From contig NZ_CCXH01000111.1 of the NCBI RefSeq assembly GCF_000820725.1, forward strand, positions 1 through 64,000: DNA of 64,000 nt. The letters run 5' to 3'. Origin of the DNA: Actinomyces polynesiensis (GTDB lineage: Bacteria; Actinomycetota; Actinomycetes; Actinomycetales; Actinomycetaceae). The notes under the pieces were generated by a model, which was given only the letters and a program-made list of their open reading frames with translations, was not told where the DNA came from and did no database searches. Shown here piece after piece: positions 17,087-26,344 of the stretch (positions are counted from its first letter, which is position 1; each line of letters begins with the position of its first letter). Both the position numbers and the translations under genes were made by a program.

Positions 17087-18346
17087 TCAGACGGTGGGCG
17101 CCTCGCGGGGGGCGTCCCGCCCGAGGGTGTCCAGCAGTTCCCGGTCCGCCCTCGTCGTGTCCCGCCGCAGGCGCGGCAGACCGATGACCATGAGCGCCAC
17201 CATCGCCCAGGCGCAGGCGATGACCACCAGGAAGCCGCCGTGCGCCCCCGCGGCGTCCACCCGGCGCCCACCCATGGCCGCACCGATGGAGGTCCCGATG
17301 TTCATGGCGGTGGACATCCAGGTGAGTCCCTCGGTCAGCTGGGTCGGTGGCACGACCTTCGTGATGATCGTGTTGACGTTGGTCATCGTCGGCGCGATCG
17401 TCAGGCCGGTGACCCACATGACCAGCGCGAGCACCACCAGGTTGCGCGCGAGCAGGAAGGTGGAGGCGCCCAGGGCCAGTGCCACGATGCCCACCCCGTA
17501 GAGCTTCCACAGGGGGCTGTGCCAGGTCCGCGCCCCGTAGACCAGGGCCGCGGTGAAGGACCCGAGCGCGAAGAAGGCCAGGAGCGGGCCCGCCAGGGCC
17601 GTTGCACCGTGCTCGTCGGTGAAGGCCACCACGGAGACGTCGTTCGCGCCGAACATGGCACCCGCCCCGATGTAGGTCATGGCCAGGCCGATCACGACGG
17701 GGTTCGCCAGGACGGTGGGGTGGCGTTCACCCACCTCGCGGCGGATGACCGGGGGCTCGGTGGCGCCCTGGCCGAGGAAGGCGATGCCGCCCACCGTCAG
17801 GAAGCCCACTGCCAGGACCAGCCCGGTCGCGGGGTGGACCAGGGTGCCCAGCAGGGTGGCCATGACGGGACCGACGATGAAGACGAACTCGTCGATCGCG
17901 GCTTCCATGGCATACGCCGTGGTCAGCTGCTTCTGGTTGGTGACCACCGTGGACCAGCGCGCCCGCACCAGCGCCCCCGGGGATCCCCAGGACGCACCCG
18001 AGAGGGCGGCCAGGGCGAACAGCGCCCACTCGGGAGCGTGGGCTAGGGCAGCGGCGACGAGGGCGACCATCGACAGGGCGGAGACGACCAGCGAGGGCGC
18101 CATCACGCAGCGCTGACCGCGGGTGTCCACCAGTCGCGCCAGCAGGGGGGCTCCGATGGAGAGCCCGATGATGTTGGCGGCGCTCACCGCGCCGGCCAGG
18201 GTGTAGTTCCCGTAGGTGGCCTTGATGAGCAGGATCGTGGAGATCCCCACCAGTGACATCGGCATGCGCAGGACGAACCCGGCCAGCGAGAATCGCCAGG
18301 CCCCGGGCAGTCGCAGCACGTCGGCGTAGGTGGAGAGCACGATCAC
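17087..18346 (-). CDS. Major facilitator superfamily transporter
   Basis: About 419 aa with twelve predicted membrane helices. Segments such as LVDTRGQRCVMAP (loop 2-3 type) and the Gly-rich helix GASWGSPGALVRARW are typical of MFS drug- or metabolite-exporters. The start is uncertain: GTG at 18346 gives the family-like N terminus VIVLSTYADVLRLPGAWRFS; a second GTG lies two codons in. The frame continues upstream but runs into the riboswitch region on the other strand. The substrate cannot be deduced. Confidence 0.82.
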   Translation of the reverse strand: MIVLSTYADVLRLPGAWRFSLAGFVLRMPMSLVGISTILLIKATYGNYTLAGAVSAANIIGLSIGAPLLARLVDTRGQRCVMAPSLVVSALSMVALVAAALAHAPEWALFALAALSGASWGSPGALVRARWSTVVTNQKQLTTAYAMEAAIDEFVFIVGPVMATLLGTLVHPATGLVLAVGFLTVGGIAFLGQGATEPPVIRREVGERHPTVLANPVVIGLAMTYIGAGAMFGANDVSVVAFTDEHGATALAGPLLAFFALGSFTAALVYGARTWHSPLWKLYGVGIVALALGASTFLLARNLVVLALVMWVTGLTIAPTMTNVNTIITKVVPPTQLTEGLTWMSTAMNIGTSIGAAMGGRRVDAAGAHGGFLVVIACAWAMVALMVIGLPRLRRDTTRADRELLDTLGRDAPREAPTV

Positions 18347-18474
18347 CGAGTCTATTCGGGGCCCGTCGGCGCGGGAAGTGCCCCCGGGGTGCGGATGGTC
18401 ACCCGGAGTGGGGCCCGAGGGTCCCGGGTCCGGTTGCCGCTCGGACGATAGGATCGCGCCGATTGCACACACCA

Positions 18475-18618
18475 CGTGCTTCGGGGTCGGTGAAAGTCCG
18501 AACCGGCGGTGACAGTCCGCGACCCGTCCACGTTGCCTGCCGATCCGGCCGGTGACACGGATGGTTGACCCGGTGGGACTCCGGGACCGACGGTGAGAGT
18601 CCGGATGGGAGAGGCACA
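18475..18618 (+). ncRNA. FMN riboswitch (RFN element)
   Basis: The conserved RFN core is clear: TTCGGGGTCGGTGAAAGTCC at the 5' side, then AACCGGCGGTGACAGTCCGC, a variable arm, GTGGGACTCCGGGACCGACG and GTGAGAGTCCGGATGGGAGA at the 3' side. The class binds FMN and shuts down riboflavin synthesis or uptake genes. It is followed 115 bases later by the riboflavin synthase start. A TAGGAT at 18449-18454 is a weak candidate -10 upstream. The GC-rich DNA at 18619-18733 presumably holds the expression platform. Confidence 0.95.
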
Positions 18619-18733
18619 CGTGGCGCCGGGACGACCGGCGGGCTGCTCGCGGCCTGCCCGGGCTGCACCCGGTGACGCGTCCGCGCCCGTCGCGCACACC
18701 CCGGAGCCTGAGCACAGAGGGTACGCGGACACC

Positions 18734-19377
18734 ATGTTCACCGGAATCGTCGAAGAGGTCGGCACCATCGTCTCGACCGGTCCCGAGCCGGGAGGCGGCG
18801 CGGCCCTGAGGATCCGAGGTCCCCTGGCAGCCTGGGGCGCCAGGCAGGGCGACTCGATCGCGGTGGCGGGAGCGTGCCTGACGGTCGTGGACCAACCCAC
18901 CGCCGAGGAGTTCGTCGTCGACGTCATGCCCGAGACACTGCGGCGCACCTCGCTCGGCTCCCTGCAAGCGGGATCGCCGGTGAACCTCGAACGCTCACTG
19001 CGTGCCGACGCCCGCCTGCACGGCACATCGTCCAGGGCCACGTCGACGGTGTGGGTCACCTCCTGCGGCGCAGCGAGGAAGGTGGCTGGGTCGAGCTGGA
19101 GGTCTCCGTGCCCGCACCCCTGGTCGGCCTGGTCGCCGAGAAGGGTGCCGTCGCACTGAACGGGATGTCCCTGACGATCACGCACGTCGGTGGCGGGGAC
19201 GGGGACGCGCGGGAGCCGGGAGAGAAGGGCGCCGGCGAGGGCGGGCGGGAGACAGACGGGGGTGGGTGGCAGGCGGACGAGGGTGAGACCGTCGAGGGCG
19301 GTCGCGGCGTGGACGAGGGCGGTGCCACGGACGGTTCACTCGGTGTCGCCCTGATTCCCGAGATGGATACCCCATAA
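18734..19377 (+). pseudogene. ribE: Riboflavin synthase alpha chain, frameshifted and truncated
   Basis: The 5' part encodes the riboflavin synthase signature MFTGIVEEVGTIV and the first lumazine-binding domain through SLGSLQAGSPVNLERSLRAD. At about 19023 one base is missing: the expected HGHIVQGHVDG is split between two frames. In the new frame HIVQGHVDGVGHLL and GAVALNGMSLTITHV follow. A Gly/Glu/Asp-rich insert of about 45 residues then replaces a short loop. The frame ends in LGVALIPEMDTP, so the final 50-60 residues of the second domain are lost. No ribBA or ribH follows. The enzyme dismutates lumazine to riboflavin. This copy should be inactive unless the frameshift is a sequencing error, and the truncation would remain. 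Confidence 0.85.
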
Positions 19378-19728
19378 ACGGATTCCTCCGATCTGCGCGC
19401 GAGGTCCTGACCTCGTCCCCGGTCCTGACCCCTGCGCCGACACTGCCGCGGGCACAGGCACAGTCGCAGCCACAGCTGTCTCCCCGTTCCCAGCCACAGC
19501 CCCCGTCCCGTTCCTGGTCCTGGCCCTCATGCTGCTGGATGACCGCAGCCGCGCACCGGCCCAGGCTCCACGGCCTCGGCACCGCGATCCCCGACCGATC
19601 TCCCCGACAGGGGTTCCGACCCACTCCGGTCCCACCGGGTCGAGTGGTCGCTTGGTCATGGTCCTGCTCCGGGTGCCCGGATACTCGGCCCGGGCCTCGT
19701 CCACGGGGCGAGTGCGGGCCCGCGTCCG
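19378..19728. other. Intergenic DNA between ribE remnant and nirK
   Basis: No gene, RNA or convincing hairpin is visible in these 351 bases. The reading frames on both strands are low-complexity and lack start signals. It is where the 3' end of ribE and the rest of a rib operon would be expected. Confidence 0.4.
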
Positions 19729-21438
19729 CTACTGCGTGACCTCGAAGAACCCGTGCGCGCCCTTCTCCGCCAGGCTCATGGCGTGGTTGACGAAGGCGTA
19801 GCGGCCCGGCTCGTGCGCGGTGAACTCGACGAAGCCACCCTGGGCGGGCAGTAGCGGCAGCACCTGGGCGCCAGTCGTGCCCCGGGTGACGCCGTCGGTG
19901 GAGGTACCACCGGAGACGGAGGCGTGGCCCTCGCTCCACACCGTGTCGAACTGTGCGCCGACCACGTGGAAGGCCAGGGGCTGGTTCGGCCCCGCGTCGA
20001 GCACCCACACCCGCACCTTCTCCCCGACCCGGGCGGGCAGTGGATGCGCGTCGTACTGGAAGGCGCGCCCGTTGAAGGTCATGATGTCGGGCACGAGGCC
20101 CGAGATCTTCGTGGCGTCGGCGACCTCACCCTCGGCCCCCAGGTACTGCTCGCCCTGGACGAGGACGTACTCCCTGTCCGCGGGCGCCAGGTCGTCGGGC
20201 TCGATGACCACGGCGCCGTACATGCCATTGACGATGTGCATGGACATCGGTGCCGTCGAGCAGTGGTACATCCACACCCCCGAGCGCTTCGCCGTGAACG
20301 TGTACTCCAGGCTCTGCCCCGGGTCGATGGTGCGCATGGGCTCGTCGGGTGCGACGTCCCCGGCGTGGAAGTCGATGGAGTGGCCCATCGACCCATCGTT
20401 GACCAGGGTGATGTGGAAGGTGTCCCCGACCTTCCCGCGCAGCACCGGGCCGGGCGCGCTCCCGTTGTAGGTCCACACCGTGTGCGTGACGCCGGGTGCC
20501 AGGGTGTCCTGCTGCTCGGTGACGCGGAAGGTGTGGTGGTGCTCGGTGGAGTCCTCCGCAGCGGGCAGCTCGGCGGGGTGGGGGTCGCTGGTCCGTGCCT
20601 GCTCCAGCAGCTGGGTCGCGCTGGGCACCTGCGCGCTCGCGGAGGAGGTGCCGTCATGGGCGTGGTCGCCCGACTGGGTGGCGTCCGTCCCCGTCATCGA
20701 CGAGGGCGACCCGGAGCCTCCCACGGCCCGGATCTCCAGCGTCATCCCCATCTGGCGATGACCGGGCAGCGAGCACCAGCCCTGGGTGTCGGCACCGATG
20801 ACGCCGGCGTCCAGGGTGGCCGCAGCACCCGGGGCGATCGAACCGGTCTCCGCCCCGGAGGCCAGGACGAGGTCGTGGTACTGGTCGCCGGTGTTCTCGA
20901 AGGTGATGACCAGCTGGTTCCCCGCAGGCACCTCGATCGACGAGGGCGTGAACGCCATCCCCTCGACCCGGACGGTGACCTCGGTGGTCTCACCGGTGGG
21001 GGTGACGCTGCCAGAGGTGCTACCTGCGGACTGGGAGTCGTCGGTGGACCCGGGTGAGGAGGTGTCCGGGCGCAGCGCACCTGTCGGGTCCGCCAGCCAC
21101 ACGGCCAGGGTCGTGGAGACGACCAGCAGGACGCCCATGACGGCCATTGCTGCACGTGAGAGCCCATCGCCGCCACCGGCCGGTGGGCGCGGGCCCCGGC
21201 GTGCGGGTCCCGCGCCGGACCCCGTGCCTGACCTGGATCCTGCCCCTGACCCTGCCCCTGCCCCTGCCCCTGGCCCCGTGCCTGACCCGGAGCCTGGTCC
21301 TGACCCGGGTCCCGCGCCGGATCCCGTGCCCGCGCCCGAATCGGTGCTCGGTCCGGGACTCACGGGCGTTTCCGAGCCGGCGTCGCGTGCACGCCCATCA
21401 GGTGACGTGGGGGAGGAGGGGGTGGTGGGCTCATGCAT
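19729..21438 (-). CDS. nirK: Copper-containing nitrite reductase (NirK-like) with N-terminal cupredoxin
   Basis: 569 aa in order: a Gly/Ser/Thr-rich cytoplasmic tail (to about 90), one membrane segment (about 93-115), a plastocyanin-like domain with copper ligands (YHDLV and the CSLPGH loop), then two multicopper-oxidase domains. The NirK type 1 site is visible as His392-Cys393, His401 and Met406 in YHCSTAPMSMHIVNGM. Candidate type 2 ligands are DFHAGD, His392 and AFHVVG. NirK reduces nitrite to NO outside the membrane. It is the last gene of an operon with two polytopic membrane proteins; its ATG overlaps the preceding stop by eight bases. The fused cupredoxin could be the built-in electron donor. 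A generic multicopper oxidase is the alternative. Confidence 0.82.
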   Translation of the reverse strand: MHEPTTPSSPTSPDGRARDAGSETPVSPGPSTDSGAGTGSGAGPGSGPGSGSGTGPGAGAGAGSGAGSRSGTGSGAGPARRGPRPPAGGGDGLSRAAMAVMGVLLVVSTTLAVWLADPTGALRPDTSSPGSTDDSQSAGSTSGSVTPTGETTEVTVRVEGMAFTPSSIEVPAGNQLVITFENTGDQYHDLVLASGAETGSIAPGAAATLDAGVIGADTQGWCSLPGHRQMGMTLEIRAVGGSGSPSSMTGTDATQSGDHAHDGTSSASAQVPSATQLLEQARTSDPHPAELPAAEDSTEHHHTFRVTEQQDTLAPGVTHTVWTYNGSAPGPVLRGKVGDTFHITLVNDGSMGHSIDFHAGDVAPDEPMRTIDPGQSLEYTFTAKRSGVWMYHCSTAPMSMHIVNGMYGAVVIEPDDLAPADREYVLVQGEQYLGAEGEVADATKISGLVPDIMTFNGRAFQYDAHPLPARVGEKVRVWVLDAGPNQPLAFHVVGAQFDTVWSEGHASVSGGTSTDGVTRGTTGAQVLPLLPAQGGFVEFTAHEPGRYAFVNHAMSLAEKGAHGFFEVTQ

Positions 21439-22858
21439 CGGGGTCTCCGGGGTGCGGGTGCGGATCAGCCGGCTGGGACGGGGTCGGTGTGGTCGACGGT
21501 ATCAACGGGACACCCCGGGGCCGTGGGATCCCCGGGGGCGCACCGAGGGTTGCACGGGCGGCGCGGGCCTGGATCACGCCCGCACGCGCGAAGAGCACGA
21601 TGTCGGCCACGAAGGTCACGAGCACCAGCACCCACCACAGGGTGCGAGCCGCCGCGGGTGCGCCCTCGGTCGCTCCTGCGGGTGTGGAGGAGGCAGTCAC
21701 GGTGGGGGAGGAGAGAGCAGTGGCCGCCGTCGTGGCCGCCAACATGACCAGGGCGGTGTTGCGCACGACCAGACGCGCGACCGAACCTCGTTCCAACTCG
21801 GCGATCCCGGTGCGCACCACCGACGGACCTCCCCCGATGACCACCGGCATCAGGTAGGACAGTGCGCCGACCAGCACCTGCAGCAGGCCGCCCGCCCCCA
21901 CCACCGGCAGCCACGACAGGTTCGCATCTCGCAGGGCGGTGGCATCGGGTGCACGGAGGGCATTGACGCCCACGGCGACCGCTCCCATGAGGAGCCAGAC
22001 AACCCCCGCGGCGGTGGACCAGGAGGGATGGGCCGCAGGGGCCTTGGCAGCGGCGGCTCGGACCAGGGGCACCAGCACCCCACCCCCTGCGGCCACGACC
22101 GCCAGGAGCACGCCGATGCCCACTCCCGGCATCCACTCGATCACCGCGCAGGTCGCGGCCCCCAGGATGCCCACCACCATCATCGGCAGCGCCCTCAGGG
22201 AGAGGCGCACCGCTGCGGGATCCATGCGGGTGCGCAGCATGGTCGGGCCCAGGGTGACCAGCGTGCCCGCCATGGTCAGTCCGATCCAGCCACCCACCCC
22301 CACCAGCGCATGGGCCACCGTCAGTCCGTCACGGGAGTCCAGGAGCCACCTCGGTGCCTCCTGCGCGAACATGGCCACGGTGATGAGTCCGGCCAGGGTG
22401 GCGCCGATGACCAGATGGGCGGCGGCCGCGACGTAGTAGCGGATCACCACCGCGAAACGACTGGCCAGGCGGGTCCGTGCGGCCAGCACCAGGGCGGTCC
22501 CGTGCCAGGCGATGACCAGCCCGACCAGCGTCGCGCCCACCACCGTGGCGACCACGGTGGCACTCCACATCCCCGCCACCAGCACGAGGAGCGCGGCGTT
22601 GAACACGAGGATGCGCACGGTATTGTCCCGGCCCGAGCGTCGGTCCCCGGGGGGCAGGTGGAGCAGGGCGCGGGCGAAGTACCAGGACCACTGGAGGATG
22701 GCATTGCTGAGCACACCCAGGGTGACGACGTGGACCATGGTCCACAGGGGCTGGGGGAGCGCGCCGCGCAGACCGAGCCCCACGGCCATCACGACCACGG
22801 CCACCAGCATCCACGCGGTGGTCAGGCGGTCGGTGCGCGCGACACGGGAGGTGCTCAT
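21431..22858 (-). CDS. Polytopic membrane protein of the nirK operon
   Basis: 475 aa, about eleven to twelve membrane segments, with His residues in or near helices (HVVTLGVLSN, WHGTALVLAA, AHLVIGATLAG, AHALVGVGG). Such a pattern recalls heme-copper-oxidase subunit I or NnrS-like proteins, but no family can be assigned with certainty. The ATG overlaps the upstream gene stop (ATGA) and the 3' end overlaps nirK, so the three are co-translated. A role in delivering electrons or metal cofactor to NirK, or in handling NO, is inference from context. Confidence 0.7.
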   Translation of the reverse strand: MSTSRVARTDRLTTAWMLVAVVVMAVGLGLRGALPQPLWTMVHVVTLGVLSNAILQWSWYFARALLHLPPGDRRSGRDNTVRILVFNAALLVLVAGMWSATVVATVVGATLVGLVIAWHGTALVLAARTRLASRFAVVIRYYVAAAAHLVIGATLAGLITVAMFAQEAPRWLLDSRDGLTVAHALVGVGGWIGLTMAGTLVTLGPTMLRTRMDPAAVRLSLRALPMMVVGILGAATCAVIEWMPGVGIGVLLAVVAAGGGVLVPLVRAAAAKAPAAHPSWSTAAGVVWLLMGAVAVGVNALRAPDATALRDANLSWLPVVGAGGLLQVLVGALSYLMPVVIGGGPSVVRTGIAELERGSVARLVVRNTALVMLAATTAATALSSPTVTASSTPAGATEGAPAAARTLWWVLVLVTFVADIVLFARAGVIQARAARATLGAPPGIPRPRGVPLIPSTTPTPSQPADPHPHPGDPDA

Positions 22859-24540
22859 GACGTCGCTCCCGACCGGTCGCTGCCGGTGGTGCCGGCGGTG
22901 GTTCCGGTTCCGGTGGCGGTTCCGGTGGTGGCGCATTCGTCTCCGTCGGCGACGCACCCGGAGACGCGGCGGGAGGCACGCACGATCAGGGCGACGGTCG
23001 TGACCACGAAGGTGAGCATCGCGACCACCCCGAGCGCGCCTCCCAGGCGCCAGGCTCCTTCGGCGGCGCGCACCCCGGAGACCACGCGGACAAGCAGGCC
23101 GATCTCCAGCAGTGCCCACACTGCCCACATCACCGGGTGGTAGGGCAGCTGGCGGCGCGCAATGGCAGGCACGATGATCGGTGCGTGGGCCAGCACCATC
23201 GACATGGTGAACCCGATGGTCAGTGAGTGCACCGCGATGTCGTAGGGATGTCCGGAGAGGGCGGGGCCGGCGACGAGCCACATGAGCGCCGGGACCAGCG
23301 CCCACGCGTAGCCGGTGAGCATGCTGGCGCCCGCCAGGCGGGGCAGGCCCGTCAGGCGCACGGTGCGCCGGGCGACGTCGTGCCAACCGACATCGACCAC
23401 CAGCGCCGCCAGGGCCGCGCCGAGCAGCGTGTACCCCCATCCCGGGGCGGCCAGGGTCAGCGGCAGGGCCAGCACCAGGACGAGGGCCTCGGCCAGCACG
23501 CGGGGCTCCGTCCCCGGGGAGAGGAACGCGATGCGCGCCAGCTCCAGGCGCTCGCCGACGATGGTGAGCACCAGGAAGCCCAGCCACCACACCACCACGA
23601 GGGCGACGGGCAGGCCGCGCGTCCACAGTGCGATGCCGCCCAGACCGCACACGGCCCCCAGGAGCTGCACGAGCAGGGCGATGGAGCGCTGTCGGCGGAA
23701 CCAGACGATCAGGTAGATGGCGCAGAGCGCCGCCATGGCCAGGCACCAGGCCAGTCCGGGCAGCAGGCGGGGGATCGCAGGGGAGGAGGCGCCCAGCAGG
23801 GAGGCGAGGGTGGTGGCGACCGGGGAGTCCGGGTCCGTGAGGAGGGAGGACGCCGCCACCTGGGCCAGTACGAGGGCGCCGCCCAACCCGCTGGCCAGGG
23901 GTGCCACATATGCCCACAGCGGTGCGTGGACCGATCGTTGACGCGGACCTGCTCCGGGAGAGGCCGACACCGCGGTGCCCGCCGCGGAGGCGCTGGACGT
24001 GGAGCTGTCGGCACCGGAGAGGTCGGGGGGTTTGGTGGGTGCGCCGGACTGGAGGGCGACGGCGCGCTCGAGGCAGACCGCGGTGCCCAGGAAGCCGAAG
24101 ATCATGAGGACCCCGTGCACGTCGGCCAGTGGCGCCGAGATGACTGGCGCCAGGGCCCCCAGGCGCAGCAGCGCGGCGTTGAGGCCGGCCAGCAGGGAGA
24201 CCATGGCCAGGAGCAGCAGGGCGAGGCGTCCCACGGGGAGGCGGGGGGCCGCCCGGGGCGGAGATGTGCGGAGTGGAGATGTGCGGAGTGGAGATGTGCG
24301 GAGCGGAGCGAGACCGGGCGAGGGCGCGTGCAGCGTCGTCGCCTGCGGTGGGTCCGAGCCGGGTGGGTCCGAGCCGGGTGGGTTCGAGTCGGTTGGGTTC
24401 GAGTCGGTTGGGTTCGAGCTGGGCGGATCCGTTCGCGGGGTGGTCACGAGCGGTGCGGTGGTGCCCGGAGCCGTCGACGGGCCCGGAGACTGCTCGCCAT
24501 CCGCAGCCCCGTCCGGTCCCTGTCCTCGCCTCGCATCCAC
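22855..24540 (-). CDS. Polytopic membrane protein, NnrS-like, first gene of nirK operon
   Basis: About 561 aa from a GTG start (24540) preceded by GGAGAG. The first 95 residues are a repetitive Pro/Ser/Asp/Thr tail encoded by two sets of 15-bp tandem repeats. The rest has about twelve membrane helices, including HGVLMIFGFLGTAVCLERAV and HAPIIVPAIARRQLPYHPVM, motifs I associate with NnrS-type and related membrane proteins found beside nitrite or NO metabolism genes. Family-level assignment is tentative. A later start after the repeats is possible, but the frame and codon usage are continuous. Confidence 0.65.
   Translation of the reverse strand: MDARRGQGPDGAADGEQSPGPSTAPGTTAPLVTTPRTDPPSSNPTDSNPTDSNPPGSDPPGSDPPQATTLHAPSPGLAPLRTSPLRTSPLRTSPPRAAPRLPVGRLALLLLAMVSLLAGLNAALLRLGALAPVISAPLADVHGVLMIFGFLGTAVCLERAVALQSGAPTKPPDLSGADSSTSSASAAGTAVSASPGAGPRQRSVHAPLWAYVAPLASGLGGALVLAQVAASSLLTDPDSPVATTLASLLGASSPAIPRLLPGLAWCLAMAALCAIYLIVWFRRQRSIALLVQLLGAVCGLGGIALWTRGLPVALVVVWWLGFLVLTIVGERLELARIAFLSPGTEPRVLAEALVLVLALPLTLAAPGWGYTLLGAALAALVVDVGWHDVARRTVRLTGLPRLAGASMLTGYAWALVPALMWLVAGPALSGHPYDIAVHSLTIGFTMSMVLAHAPIIVPAIARRQLPYHPVMWAVWALLEIGLLVRVVSGVRAAEGAWRLGGALGVVAMLTFVVTTVALIVRASRRVSGCVADGDECATTGTATGTGTTAGTTGSDRSGATS
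24261..24305. repeat. 15-bp tandem repeat (three copies)
   Basis: GAGATGTGCGGAGTG repeated three times, the last with one change. It encodes Leu-Arg-Thr-Ser-Pro pentapeptides in the N-terminal tail of the membrane protein. Confidence 0.85.
24347..24421. repeat. 15-bp tandem repeat (five copies)
   Basis: Five copies of a GGTGGGTCCGAGCCG-type unit with drift between copies. In frame it encodes the Asp-Ser-Asn-Pro-Thr / Ser-Asp-Pro-Pro-Gly repeats of the same tail. Confidence 0.85.
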
Positions 24541-24549
24541 CTCTCCAGC

Positions 24550-24999
24550 CTATGGGTGCAGGTTGCATCGGCGGGAGCGGGACTTCTCACGTTCCTGGTG
24601 GTGGTCAGCGCATGGGACTGGCGGCGCACGGCTGGGCCGGTGAGGGGGTCCCCAACCACGTGCAGCGGTGATGTCCAGCAGTGTCGGCGTCTGACCGTCG
24701 ATCGGGGTCTCGGTGCGTGCATCGGTGCAGGCGCGTTCCCACCCGCCCATCGGGCGCAGCGGGAGAGTCGGCCGGGCCTGCTGTCGTCGCCAGTCGAAGG
24801 TGCGCACACAGAGGTGGAGCAGGCTCGGCAGATCGGCACCAGCGTCCCGGAGCAGGTGCAGGTGCAGGTTGACCAGATCGTGCGTTCGCGCGTTGGCAGG
24901 AACGGCGACGGCGTGGAGTTTCTGCACGACCTGGTACTACGGGTCGACCAGTTCGGCGGGAGTGCAGTTCAGCGAGGGCGGAGCGGGCGCCGAACTGTG
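24550..24999 (-). pseudogene. Remnant of an AbiEii-like nucleotidyltransferase toxin gene
   Basis: The minus strand reads YQVVQKLHAVAVPANARTHD, then LVNLHLHLLRDAG, LCVRTFDWRRQQ and MGGWERACTDAR. This order resembles the C-terminal half of AbiEii/AbiGii-type nucleotidyltransferase toxins (YQVAQKLHA..., DLVDLQLL..., CERTF..., W...Y). The catalytic N-terminal half is missing. A TAG (24937-24939) interrupts the frame just before YQVVQ, and the 3' end wanders into the neighbouring promoter region. Recognition is by motif only. It suggests this spot once held a defence or toxin-antitoxin gene. Confidence 0.45.
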
Positions 25000-25025
25000 T
25001 GAATGGAGAAACTCCTCAGTCTCTG

Positions 25026-25063
25026 GTGGAGAAGTCCATCAGGATGTAGTGGAGAAATCCACT
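25026..25063. promoter_or_regulatory. Two GTGGA-N4-TCCAC boxes
   Basis: GTGGAgaagTCCAT (25026-25039) and GTGGAgaaaTCCAC (25049-25062) are paired palindromic boxes 23 bp apart, just upstream of the broken ATPase gene. The second extends to AGTGGA/TCCACT. They could be an operator. The core resembles the arms of the 70-bp repeat at 3441-3510. Confidence 0.35.
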
Positions 25064-25084
25064 GGGTTCGCACGGGCTCGGTAT

Positions 25085-26335
25085 GTGGAGAACTATCGAC
25101 CCCGCGTCGTGGATGCCGAGTTGGCGGAGACCCTGAGTTCAGCCGGAGCACTGCTCGTCCAGGGGGCACGGGCGACAGGGAAGACGGAGTCGGCTCGACG
25201 CCTGGCCGCATCGGAGCTGAGGCTGGACTCCGCGGAGCCGCGTGCGCTGTTGGCGCGCGAGCAGCCAGCAACCGCGCTGCCCGGGGATGCCCCGCGCCTG
25301 CTGGACGAGTGGCAGCCCGTCCCGGGCCTCTGGAACGAGGCGCGCCATGCCGTGGACGATCGGAACCTGCCCGGGCAGTTCATCCTCGCCGGTTCTGCCA
25401 GCCCGGACCGCGATCCGCTCCGACATTCCGGTGCTGGCCGCTTCCGGCACATCCTGATGCGGACTATGACATTCGCCGAAACCGGGCATGCGACCGGAGC
25501 GGTTTCATTGAGGGGACTCTTCGACGGACCCCCGCAGGACCTCCCGGAGTCCCGGATCGACTTCCCGGCGGTGGTCAACAGGCTGGTCGTCGGCGGATGG
25601 CCGGGATGGTCAGCCCGGGGCGAGGAGGCGGCTCGGGCACAGACGCGGTCATACGTGGAGGACATCGCGGAGTACGACTTCCCGATCGTGGGCGGCACCC
25701 GACGTGATCCCCGTCGCTTCAGCACCTTCCTGCGCGCGCTCGCCGGGCTCAGCACCCGACCCGCGACCTTCGCGACGATCACGCGTCGGATGCAGGAGTA
25801 CGCCACTGATCGCGTGGGCTCCGCCGCCGCACCTGAGCTCCATGAGCTGGCCCAACGCCTCTACCTCGTCGAGGACCAGCCGGCATGATCACCGAGACTG
25901 CGTTCGCGCACAGCACTGCTGCAGACTCCCACCACGCACCTGGTGGATCCGTCGCTCGCTGCGGCGCTCCTGGGGGCGGGGAGCGATCGTCTGCTGGTCG
26001 AGCGGGAGACCCTGGGTTTCCTGTTCGAGTCGCAGGTGGTCCACGACCTGCGGGTGTTCGCCCAGGCGATGGGTGCCCGCGTGGTGTTCCACTACCGGGA
26101 CGCGAAGGGGCGCGACGAGATCGATGCTGTCGTCGAGGCGCAGGACGGGGCCTGGCTGGCCATCGAGGTGAAGCTGGGTGAGGGCGCGGTCGATGCGGCA
26201 GCGCGCAACCTGCGTCGTGTCACGGCGAAGATCGAGCGCCCGCCGCTCGAATGTGTGGTCATGACGCCGACGGGAGCCGCCCACCGGCGTGACGACGGCG
26301 TCCTGGTGGTCCCGCTGACGGTGCTGGGTCCCTGA
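25085..26335 (+). pseudogene. DUF4143-type AAA ATPase interrupted by an in-frame stop
   Basis: The first part (from GTG 25085: VENYRPRVVDAELAETLSSA) has a Walker A loop GARATGKT, the LLDEWQ Walker B region, and SASP and VVGGWPGW segments of the ATP-binding/DUF4143 family. It ends at TGA 25886-25888 after LVEDQPA. The same frame continues without any shift through SPRLRSRTALLQ, LVDPSLAAALLG and the nuclease-like C-terminal domain (DEIDAVVEA, WLAIEVKLG) to 26335. Relatives have Trp where the TGA stands, so a single TGG-to-TGA change explains the break. Function of the family is uncertain (often called AAA ATPase of mobile or defence origin). This copy is probably inactive. Confidence 0.8.
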
Positions 26336-26344
26336 GGGACTGGA

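Noticed and set aside
24713-25084. Upstream extension of the DUF4143 frame
   Set aside because: Arg/Ser-rich sequence that is antisense to the AbiEii-like remnant; family-like sequence begins only at about 25085.
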